From positions 62,001 to 126,000 of the forward strand of contig JAFEUB010000896.1 of the NCBI GenBank assembly GCA_024529925.1: 64,000 bases of DNA, written 5' to 3'. Shown in pieces: positions 24,261 to 34,900 of the stretch; position 1 is the stretch's first letter, and each line of letters starts with the position of its first letter. The translations under genes and the position numbers were made by a program. The DNA comes from Ophthalmolycus amberensis. Lineage: Eukaryota; Chordata; Actinopteri; Perciformes; Zoarcidae. Under the pieces are notes generated by a model, which did no database searches, had not been told where the DNA came from, and was given only the letters and a program-made list of their open reading frames with translations.

Positions 24261-25673
24261 ATAATGTTTATTATTGTTATTTATCATGACTTGCTTAGCA
24301 GGATGAGGTTTTAGATGTTAATCATGGGAGCATCCAATATAATGGAGTTATTACACAAGCTGCAACACTACAATACTGGTTTAGGCTGTGATCACATAGG
24401 TTACACTTGCTGGTCTTTTCAAAAAATATATTTTTGACAGAGTGACAAGTATTTTTTATCTTATTAATAACATGCTGAATGTTTTGAATCATCATTATTA
24501 TCATTATTATTGAGTAAAGAGTTTTACCACATCTACTGGTGGAAGTTTTGAGGCAGAGAGTCTAGAATTACATCCCAGCTGACCACCATCATGTGTGCTG
24601 TGCTGCACCCTTAAAAAAAACAAATGAACACCCATATAGCTCCAGGGGCGCTCAACTGATCTTGCACTGACATCTGTGACGAAGTACAAAAATATACACG
24701 TATAGTGAAGCATGTGAAAAGACAGATTCCAGTTTCTCTGTGTTCTTGTAGCTGCGAGTACATTTTCAAATCCCGTCTGTTGGCTATCACATAAGATGTG
24801 ACAGAGTGTGAATCGAGTATGTACCATGCAAGTGCTTAATGAAGACTGTGTGGGCATCATCAATTTTCTTAAACTACCCAAACGCTCCACCTCCTGTAGA
24901 TATCTGTCTCTCATAAAACACATAACAGAAACAGAGTCAGTCGATCATCATTAATTCGCAGCTAGACATGATTCAGTGTTATCGATGCATTAGAATAGTG
25001 TTTCATCATTCAGCCTTAACCCCCCATTTAATGTCATAGGCTACAAGGCACGCAGTGGAATGAGCTTTTAGGAGAGGAGTTTGTGAAACACTCAAGATTT
25101 TGGCAAATTTGGGTCTATGAATATGTGTGATGAACCATGTTACTATTCTGTTGGGATATTTGATGTTTTTTTTACGTCATTACATTTAATTTCAGTTCAA
25201 CAGAAACAGGATTACATTGTATGAGAGAGAGAACCAATTAGTTATTTGAGTCTCCTGACAATACCGGCAAGATTTGTGATCAGTGTCTGAATGTATCCCC
25301 GTTGCAGCAGCGAGAGACTGGAGTAAAACTGAGCTGTTTGTGACAAGACACTGTCTTGTGATGATTCAAAACACAGGCCTGAGTTTATAAAGAACATAGG
25401 AGGTTGTGCGTGTATTGAGGGTTCTTTCAAAGAATTTAAGGGTGCGAAAAGTCGGTTCCATATTGTAGTGCAACTTGTTTTAGTCTATATCTGAATTAGG
25501 GATCTGGGTTTTAGATCTCATGTCAAGAAGGCTTTATGCTCTGGTGAAAACTACAGATTAAAGTGCAGCAATGTGACACTAAGAATAAATCCTCAAAATT
25601 AGTTTGTGTTCTGAATTAACCACCTAACCGAAAGGTTCCTCATAATCCAATGTGGTAGACCTTCGTATGCTAC

Positions 25674-26821
25674 CAGTGGCGGCTGGTCAATAGAGGGCCA
25701 TGGGGCATGGCCCCACCATGAGCCACACAAAAAAAAAGAAAAAAAAAAAAAATAATTATAATAATCATAAATTATACAAATTGTCAATATTTGTGTTTTT
25801 GAACTGTGGAATGTACCCAGTAATGTGTGTAAAATATGATATCTGCGCAAAATATATGCTTTTCCTGCTCGTCCTCTCCGCCTGTGTGCTCTCTGCTCGT
25901 GCTCTCTGTCTGTGTGCGCGACACTCTGAGAACGCGCAGCTAGGGGGGTGATCGTTTTGGCCCAAAAGAGACGGGTCTATGAAGCAGTTTAGCCAATTGC
26001 TGATTCAAGATATAAATGAGTGACATACAATTTAGCCAATCAGCGCCCTCAAATAGATTCAGCTTGGGGCTAGAACGATCAGGCCCCCCTCGCTGCGCGT
26101 TCTCGTCAGGAGAAGTCTCTACGCGCGAGCGCCAGCGCGAGCACTCCTCCAAGACCCGTTTGAGAGGAGAACTTCGGCGGAGATTCTGCAGCCAAAGAGC
26201 TGATATCAGATCAGCCTGACCTCACAATCAGATAGCAGACTACATGCGAAGCTTCACTAGCTGTACACCAGACAGGTTTGGCTAGCTGGATGACGTCATG
26301 CTAATCATTTATTTAGCTTTTTAAAACAACGGGGACGGATCCAGCACGGACAGTTACAGGAGTGAGGAGGTAAGGAAACATGAGAACACCAGGACACACA
26401 TGGAGAACTCTGTCAAGCTACATATTCGGCAAAGTGAACATATTTTCTTCTACATAGCCTCAGTCTCATCTGCTTAACTTGGTCATGGAGGCATCAACAT
26501 GTAATAGAGATGTTAAATTAACAGTGAAAACTCATCATAGCTTAATTTAACATCAGTATTCATAATTACACTTCATGTTTACTTCTCCTGATCTTTACCT
26601 CCTATAACAAGGTCCATAGGACATCTCAATAAATAAACATGTTATATTATATAAGTGTTATTTACTGATTGTTTTCGTGTTGGAATACATGTTAAATATT
26701 TAACTGCCAAGTAATAATGAGTGTTTGATACTTACATTTTTTTTGCATTAAATCATACTGGGATGTTTGCTGAAATTGATAAGATGGCCCTACCTAGAAC
26801 ATTTTCCACCAGCCGCCACTG
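25674..26821. mobile_element. Non-autonomous hAT-like DNA transposon, 1148 bp
   Basis: The element begins CAGTGGCGGCTGGT and ends with the exact reverse complement ACCAGCCGCCACTG, giving 14-base perfect terminal inverted repeats. It is flanked on both sides by an identical 8-base duplication, TATGCTAC (25666-25673 and 26822-26829). CAG-type termini and an 8 bp duplication are the hallmark of hAT transposons. No transposase frame exceeds about 85 residues, so it is non-autonomous. The interior holds an A-rich tract (25729-25752) and a second imperfect palindrome with arms 25928-25956 and 26074-26104. The perfect target duplication suggests a fairly recent insertion. Confidence 0.88.
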
Positions 26822-27533
26822 TATGCTACAGATGTGCATTTATTACTCATGTGAAAAAATCTAAAGGAAAGGGGAGCACTGCAGGAGACAGAGGGGGATA
26901 TACAGGACGGAGCTATAAGTTAATAGCAGGTCTGTGTCACCCTGTTCTGTTTTTTATCACGGTTATGAGAAGAATTGTTTCTATTTTAGATTATTACATC
27001 AATATCTACTAAATTATAGCCTGCATGTGCAATTTAATGTAATGAAAATAATGTCTGCAGATGGCATCTGTTTGGATTGTGCAATACAGATATTGGCTCA
27101 TATTATAAGAATAATATTTCCATGTGTTTAATATCGTTGATATCAGTTCCTAATGTTTACTTAGTGACGATGCATCATTAGGATCATCAACCATCTAAAG
27201 CACAATGATGACTATGGAAGGGAATGCAGTGCATGCTGTTTTTATGGCAAGCACACAAAGCATGACATCACTTCCACTGCTGTTTACCAGATGCGTATCC
27301 ACATATTCCCTGAATAAGTCATGTGTTCCTAATGCTGCTGGATGAGGCTTTGAGGCAGTAAAAGTGTCTCACACGACAGGCCTCATTATTTCCACATAGA
27401 TGTCAAACTACTATCAGAGATGTAAAACTTTCTAAATGTTTAGTATCTAATTTAAAGCTATTCCCACTGTGACTTACAAGTGTAACATCAACCAAAAATA
27501 GGGCCAATTCCAGGTCAAACAACTTTATTCGCC

Positions 27534-27539
27534 ACTGAA
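27534..27539 (-). promoter_or_regulatory. crybb3: crybb3 poly(A) signal
   Basis: A minus-strand AATAAA about 130 bases past the crybb3 stop at 27666. It implies a short 3' UTR of roughly 27515-27665. Confidence 0.6.
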
Positions 27540-27665
27540 ACATACATGGCACTCCTCATTGGGCACAAGCATCGTTCGCCATGGTTAGGTTAAGGTAGAG
27601 GGCAGGCACTGTCGGCAGCGTGGGGGAGGCTGTGGGAAGGGGTGGTAGGCGTGTGAGGATCCTGC

Positions 27666-29161
27666 TCAGCTGGCCCCAGCTGTGGCAGGAGGGGCAGGAG
27701 GTGCTGGGGCAGGGTCAGGGTCAGGGCCGGGTCCGGGTCCTGGGCCAGGAGCCGGAGCCGGGTCAGGGACAGTGAAACAGCCCCTCTTGTGCCACTGCAT
27801 GTCCCGCACACGTCGGACAGACTGGATCTGAGGTGCAGGGGCCTCCCAGTCGTTCCAGTGCTTGAAATCTCCTCTCTCGAAGATAAACTGCCGCCCCCTG
27901 TAGCCTGGGTACATGTAGCCGACCCATCTGGAGGAAAGGAAACCAGGCAAACTGTGATGCATGTCTCACGATGGGCTTTGAGTTGTGCAGGTAAATTAAA
28001 CAAAATGAACACCAAAAAGAAATGGACGTAGGGGTGTAGGGAGGGTCTTACGTTCCGTTAAGAGCCTTGACACTTGCCACACGATCCTGAAAACCGTGGC
28101 CCCACAAACTGGGCACATCATCATCAACAATCTCCATCTTTCTACCAGTGAATCCAGGGTTCTCATAGAGGTGTAACTTGTGTTCAGCACTGTCCTATAG
28201 AGGGGAAACCAGACACATGGACGCAAGTCTTTTAACTGTCTCTGGTAGATGCCGACTACAATCATATATAGTGTGTAGAGAAGTAATGTGCGGGCAGCTC
28301 ATAATTGAAACCCTGCACATTTATAGAGCTTCATGGCTGCAGTGTCAGTTTTGTATGGAGACTAGTCAACCCACCACTTTGAGTGGCCTGAGAGACAAGA
28401 GGGTGTAGCTGTTCTGACTGTTGGTCCAGGTGTCCCAGCGTGGATACTCGCCCTTCTCCAGAATAAACTGCTCCCCTGTGAAGCCATGCCGATCATAACC
28501 CGCCCAGCTGAGAGGAAAAAGAAGATGGAAATAAAAGATTAGTTTACCTGACACTGATATCAAACATGACCAAGTTATCGAGGAAACAATTTTCTCGATA
28601 CATGAATTAAACGTTGAGCATTACTTACGGTCCCGACTCAACTATCACAGATCCAACCTTCTCCAGTCCCTTCTCATTCACATCTTGACACTCGGCAGAA
28701 AACTCCGCCTTGCAGCCCTGGAAGTTCTCAAACTCAAACAGCAACACCTGGATGGAACCATAAAGGTGCATATTTACTAGCATGACAACAATACAGAGAG
28801 GAGTCAGGATCACCTCAGTCCCCATTAAGTTTGTTTTGGAAAAAGTCCTTCATAAACTGGCTCATATTGGTTATAAAGAAGACACATTGTGATAATACCT
28901 ACTCTTACATACTGTAGAATCACTTGTATTCCGATGTCTGTTAACCAGGATACATAAGGAGACTTTTTTGGAGAGAGATTCATGACAAATAGTAGGATTC
29001 TGTGGTTGTGTTGGATCACTCCAGGTTTACAATCCTTCCCTGATGAAACGAGGTTTGCATCTCTCACATGATTGTTCCAGTACCTTATATGTGGCTCCAG
29101 CTCCACCCTGGCTCTTCCCAGCAGCCAGCTGCTCCGGGGCACTCTGCTGCTCCGCCGACAT
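27666..29161 (-). CDS. crybb3: Beta-crystallin B3 with long Pro/Gly C-terminal tail
   Basis: Exons 29084-29161, 28629-28747, 28375-28507, 28052-28194 and 27666-27927 give 244 residues in phase. The N-terminal arm MSAEQQSAPEQLAAGK resembles mammalian CRYBB3 (MAEQHGAPEQAAAGK as I recall it). Greek-key strings include FEFENFQGCKAEFSAECQDV, FILEKGEYPRWDTWTNSQNS, LHLYENPGFTGRKMEIVDDD, LWGHGFQDRVASVKALNGT and GYMYPGYRGRQFIFERGDF. B3 fits better than B1 because of the arm and the LWGHGFQDRVASV segment. After QWHKRGCF, where mammalian CRYBB3 nearly stops, about 30 more residues follow, largely alternating Pro with Ala, Gly and Asp. An in-frame upstream extension of the first exon exists but the chosen ATG matches the family start. 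It is a structural lens protein, next to crybb2 as in mammals. Confidence 0.93.
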
Positions 29162-29533
29162 CCTCCTGATCCACTGCTCCTCCACTTTTTTGGCAGCAGC
29201 ACACACGCAGAGAGAGCACCATCCATCACGCATGCATGTCCAAGCACACACACACAGTCACAGAAACACACAGTCACAGAAATGCACACAGGAGGAAAGC
29301 TCCATGTCACAGTTGCAGTTTATAACTCACCCTTGAATAAGAGGATAAAGTAGCAATAGTTTGCCGAAAAATTCTGTTATCATTGAATCGAGTGAATGAT
29401 AGAAAATATTTAAAGCAGGTTCTATTACAATCCAATGATAAATCATCCAAACCTGGGTCTCCACTTGATGCAGCACCATCTAACTCCATTTCATTGGAAT
29501 TATAACCGACTGTGTCCAGAGTGAGGATTTTAC

Positions 29534-29637
29534 CTGGGTATGCCTGCTAGGAAGTGGTAGTGTCCCTCTTTTTCGTTGCCACTTGGTGTTCGGTGGGGTT
29601 GAGCCATTAGAGGGCAGGGACAGGGGGGGTATTTATA
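29534..29637 (-). promoter_or_regulatory. crybb3: crybb3 TATA box and non-coding exon 1
   Basis: A minus-strand TATAAATA lies at 29630-29637. Exon 1 would run from about 29605 to a donor CCCAG/GTAAAATCC, giving a low end at 29534. This leader splices to the coding exon whose ATG is at 29159-29161. The arrangement parallels crybb2. Confidence 0.6.
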
Positions 29638-30174
29638 GTTTATTTCTGGCCACAACAGCAGAAAAGGGGGAGCTGTTGATACAGCAAGTCTGTCGCTCAC
29701 ATTGTGTCCGTAACGCTGCCTCTCAATAGGCAGCTGTGTTGGCACACGCTGCCCTCCCTGTCCGCCTGGCTGCCAGTGAGCACTGTGTGCGGGCACCGGG
29801 AGAGCGAGCCAAGAGGATTCAGCAAAACGCTCCGGTCAGCACAAGCACACACAAACACACACACACACACACACTCTGGGACTACACCGGGTCTCAACCA
29901 CACCAAACCTCACACTTTCCCCACAAATTTGGGTTTGTATTATCAGCAGGATCAGATACTTCCATTCACAGTTTTAACTTTGAAGCAAATCTGCAACAGT
30001 TGCATCAAAGAATCTTATCAAACTTGATTATATTCATGGCCCTTGCTTTACTAAATAAGACTTTAAAAAGATGTCATTTCAATCGACTCAAAGCTTGATT
30101 AAGGAGCGCAAAACACTTTAACATCCACAGAGCTAAACTTAGTTAGGAAAACACTAGACAGAGACCTGTAGCTC
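29638..30174. other. Intergenic DNA upstream of crybb3
   Basis: About 540 bases with a (CA)n tract at roughly 29846-29874 and no supported gene. It separates the crybb3 promoter from the 3' end of the KIAA1671 homologue. Confidence 0.6.
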
Positions 30175-30844
30175 AAGTCAAGTACATTTTATTAAGAACG
30201 TATTCACTTTAGGACACTGGCCAGTACAACACAGTGTAATATACATCTTTACTTTCAAATAAAAAAAGACGAGGACATGAAAAAATAAACCCTCAAAATT
30301 CATGACCAAGTAAAACGTCATGTACAGACACCAGGGACAATCACTTCGAAGACTCGATTAACATTTACTTGCATTGCACGAGCACTCCGACAAAACAGGA
30401 GACGAGACATGGTCAAAAAGAGGGGGCAGAGGTCAGTGCTGTAGTGCATCAAGGGAAAAAGTGCTTTATAGAAGCGCAGTGTGAGTGGGTGGATGGACAA
30501 ACATGAGAACGATTGCAGTTAAGATGAAAAGCAGGAGCAAATGCTTTTTGGGAGTATCATAGTAGGTAGTCATTTAAACGATGTCGTGAACAAACCACCC
30601 CGACACTCTGAGCCAGTCGGTTTGAGCGATGTCTGGTGTGACAGCAAAGATTGTGCATGCACATTCATTAACGGGGACAAAATCGTGGTAAATTGCACAG
30701 TCGTTGGAAAAAATATATATATTTCAAAAACATGACTGAGGAGTGTGTGACGGCCACAAGTTGAAAGTATGGCTTATGATGAATGCTTACAGCTACATTC
30801 ACTTAAGCTGTTAAAGGAGGGAACACAGGCTGATTAGTGTTGTT

Positions 30845-30897
<53 letters not shown>

Positions 30898-31928
30898 AGA
30901 TTGAAGAGTATTTGTGCTGATAAGGAGTAGGCATGATTGACAGATGCAAAGTCACTTGGCCAAAAAGTCCCCCGTCCCTCTTCTTAGATACTTAGACAAC
31001 ATATATACAGTATGCAGCAACCGTGACAAGGTTAGGATTGTGGAGTGTAACAAAGTCTATTGTGGTGATGCATCTTAACTTTTGTAAAAACTAGCTCTCG
31101 GTCTCTGTTAAATCAATGATAATACAAATATAACATCTCCTGATTACAGTTACTGACATGATAATACACTCTCTCCGGGCAATCGAGTCAGCAGATATTT
31201 GTTCTCTATGTTCAAGAAGGAAAATCATTCGTGTTTGAAACGTTGTCCTATGGCAATGCTTGTGTGACTACCATCAACAACACACAAATGTCCAACGCAG
31301 ACACAGCCAGCTTGTACATATTAGTCGAGTAAGGAGACTAAATACAAACATCTTGGAACGGATCGGCTGGATTGTCCTCCAGCAGGTGATGAAGCACGTC
31401 CAGGATGAAGAGGCGTCGTGGTCCCACAAGTTAACCATATCCTGAAATGCAGCTCGACAGGAAATATTTGCCAATAATCGTCTTTTCTCACCCCCCCCCC
31501 CCCCTTCCTCAACTTCTGGTCCCCATTAAAGTGTTCGTGTGAAGTGCCTCCAAGTGCTTCGACAGGTTCAAGCATGAAATGGATAAAGCAGAGTAGCCCG
31601 ATGTTTTTTTTCCGTTTTCCTTTTTTTCCACAAGACAGAGACGCTCCATAAAAAAAGGCACCATGCACATTTATCAACCCAGACGGGAAGAGAACAAAAA
31701 ACAAATAGAAAAAACCAACAACACATCAGCAGCTGTAGATTCACCTCTCCTACTCTCTAGGCTGAACGTTAAGGCTTCAGTTTCATATAGATTCATCTGT
31801 TAAGGCAACCTAGAGGGGAGCGGGAGAGGAAAACTGGTGTCAAAAATGGAAATAATATATCTTCATGTTTAATACGCACAGGGAAAGATGTAGAGGACAT
31901 TCAAAAACTATCTCACCTCATTATTCAC
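30175..31928 (-). other. KIAA1671-homologue 3' UTR
   Basis: From the TAA at 31929 to a minus-strand AATAAA at 30188-30193. The 1.75 kb contains a long (TA)n tract at about 30850-30891 and a cytosine run near 31490-31504. No coding signal was seen. The extent is inferred. Confidence 0.5.
30850..30891. repeat. (TA)n microsatellite, about 21 units
   Basis: Perfect TA dinucleotide tract inside the inferred 3' UTR of the KIAA1671 homologue. Confidence 0.9.
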
Positions 31929-34900
31929 TTAGCTGTCATTATCATACTGACTTAAGCGCTTCTTGGACTTCAGCTCTTTCAACCACTGCGGTGAGTCCTC
32001 CTCACTACATGAATAAGAGACAGACAGCACAGTTAGTTCAGGGGCTAACAGCTAAACAAGCTTTTGTCTCCAAAAGAAAAACACATTCTCTGTAACTTTC
32101 AGGGCTTACCCGTTCTCTTTCCCACCAGCAGGGGGCAGTACACGCGCTGCCCTGCGAAGAAAGGGGGACTTGGGAGAGCGAGAAAGCTGCGAAGGAGAGG
32201 GAGTGGATCCATCGATTTGATTGTCAGAGTCGCCCCTCTTCTTCAGCTGGGCCTGACAACAGGAACGGGACACATTTAGGAACATTTTAAAAATTCTAAA
32301 TAAAAATAGATATCGCTGCAAGTATACAAAACATGAGCAGGGAGGGCAAAACAATATATGGTGAATACATCTGACAAACCACAAGTGAGAATCACCTTTA
32401 AAGCTGAAGGGTCCATCCCAGGGAACAGAGCAACCCTCTGTGGCTGAGAGGAAACAGCCGGGCTGGCGTCTACTCCTTTGGCCGGCTCCTCAGACGAGTC
32501 ATCGTCCTTACTCTCAACCTTTGCCTCTGTCACAGAAGGAACACGTAGCATTGTAATATGCGAGCATACTGAAGAGTCAGTTAAAGAGGAAGCCTATGGG
32601 ATGGTGTGCAGTAAAACATTAAAACGTGCCTCTGGGCAACACAATAAAACTTCTGAGAGCATCATGTTCACATATCTCATATACTGAAGGAGGAGCTCAT
32701 CTGATGGAATAGAACCGTATCAACATTTAAGCTCGTCTTTGGTGCTAACCTGTAGAGTCTGTGTAAAGCCAGTCCTCCGTGGTTCCTCCCTCCGACAGCG
32801 CAGCCGTCTGACGGGCAGCCCTGGAGGGTCGTGTCTGCGGCGCTCGTTTCTTCCCCAGCTGTGCTCTGGAGCGAAGAGCGCTGGTGTCTAAGAGAGCGGT
32901 CGGGGTCTGGACACGCAGACACAAGAGGAATACATCAGGTTGTATACAAACATACGAGTGACAATGCATTCACGACACACATTGGTTGCTAAAACATGAA
33001 AAGTATTATTACAAACAGTAACATCTTAAAAACAGCATCTGACATGAGCAACTGGTGAAGGCACATGTGCCATCAAAAGAACCGGTCTGTGGTGAACTCA
33101 AATCACGCTTACATCAGGGAAGGATAGCGGCTCAGATGGGGAGGAGGGACGCAGGCTGTCCAGGGTGTCGGAATCAAACTGTGAGGCCAGATCACCGGGC
33201 GTGCGTGGGGAGGTGGGCTTCCTTGGTGAAGGGCTGAGATTGCTTTCCGAGCTGGGAGTGGCAGGAGTGAGGCTGAAATAGTAAAAAAAGAGATAGTTAG
33301 GAAACACCTTTGAAAATAACTGTGGTTGCCGTTACCACAGTTACAATCAAACCGAGTCGGAGTCATAACTTTCCTTTTGTTGACTTGACTTTAGGAAGTT
33401 ATGACTTAGCTGACACACCAACAATCAAACTGCAAGCCGAAACAACAGAGATTCTTATACAAATATATATGTAATAGACAACTGTTTCACTTCTTTTTTT
33501 CTTTTCACAGAATTGCATTGAATAACTACATTCATGTTGGTTTTGGTAAATGTTGTGATGTTATTTTCTGACCACAGGAGGTCAGTGTCTGTGTTACAGG
33601 GCAGCGCTGGAGTTATTTAAACTTTTCTCATCAACAACTCCCCCAAAGATACGAATACCAACAAATAGTTTGTTGGTTTATCCTGATACAACGATGGCTT
33701 TCTGTGGCATAGAGGTCTCACCATTACCAGGCTGTGGCTACGCAGGCAAACAATGCTCGTTAGCAGGATTAACTAATGTTTGGATTAAGTCTGTTCAAGC
33801 GAATCAGTTTTAGTTATTAAATAATAATAAAAAAACATTGTACACAGTTTCTTATTTTTCATTAGAGCATCCTCAACAAAGGGAGAATCTTAAATCTCAT
33901 CTCTGGTGATTTAAAGCCTTTCCACACTGTGGGTGATTTCTTTCATACTTTCACACAGAACGTGAATAATACACAGAGAAAAAGTCATTTTTTTTCCAGA
34001 ACAGGGAAGATTTGTTTCAGAGCTTTCGCACTTTTAATAAAAGGCATCAACCGATTTGTTCCGCATAACACACTTTCCCACCACAGCGTTAAATCCATAG
34101 CACTGAGTGCCTTTTTTAAGCCAATACAAGCTAATGATTGTCAGGTTTCAATTAAGGTCGTGGAAGACGACCCGCTCCCTCAGTAGATATAAAGGTCGTT
34201 TTCAAACAAAAACACGATGATTGTTAGATTCATGTGAGATTATACAATGATTAAAACATAGTTATGAATATTATATTATTAATCCCCCTAAATGATACAC
34301 ACTGTTCCTTTAAATTGTTCATATTTTGGATAATTCTGCATGGATGCAGTGAAAGAGCATAATCTGGAGTTTGGTGTCATTTCAGCTCAGTGGGAGACTT
34401 CACTGTATTTTGCTTTGATTTACCGTTTACTGATTTACAGCTTTGAACACTCGGCAGTCTGCTAACTTGTTGCTCTGGCTACCAATATTAGCTGCTCGGT
34501 TTAAAAAAAATAAAAAAAACGTTTTGCCTGGAAAAATGCACGCAGGCTGAAATTCAACCATGGTGTTGTCCTGTCGGGAGATGCCGTGACTTAAACCAAC
34601 AGCGGAAGAGCTTCGAGTCATTTCACGCTACACAACTTCAGGAGTCTGTCAGGGAGCCACAGCCAATGAGCGCCTCAGGGCTGAGGGGGAAACCTGGTAG
34701 ACGGGTTGCCTCGCCTGTAGCCTGTAGCATTTGCAACACAGACCAAAGTTGTTATTGTTGCACCCAGGATGTTGGATGTTTGCATGGATCAACATAACAG
34801 TGACTGATTTACATGGGGACAATAGTAAGGCGGTGTGGAAACAGGCTCTTATGTGAACATGTGTCAAAAACAACATCAACAAGTATGAATACGCTAGCGT

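Larger units (their letters stand above)
23090..27525. other. Intergenic region between crybb2 and crybb3
   Basis: About 4.4 kb without a supported exon. It is AT rich and contains a LINE-like tail near 24170-24260, a hAT-like element at 25674-26821, and otherwise unannotated sequence. Lens regulatory elements shared by the tandem crystallins could be here, but none can be identified by inspection. Confidence 0.6.

Noticed and set aside
27666..29161. Assignment of the second crystallin as crybb1
   Set aside because: The N-terminal arm, LWGHGFQDRVASV and position beside crybb2 fit B3 better.
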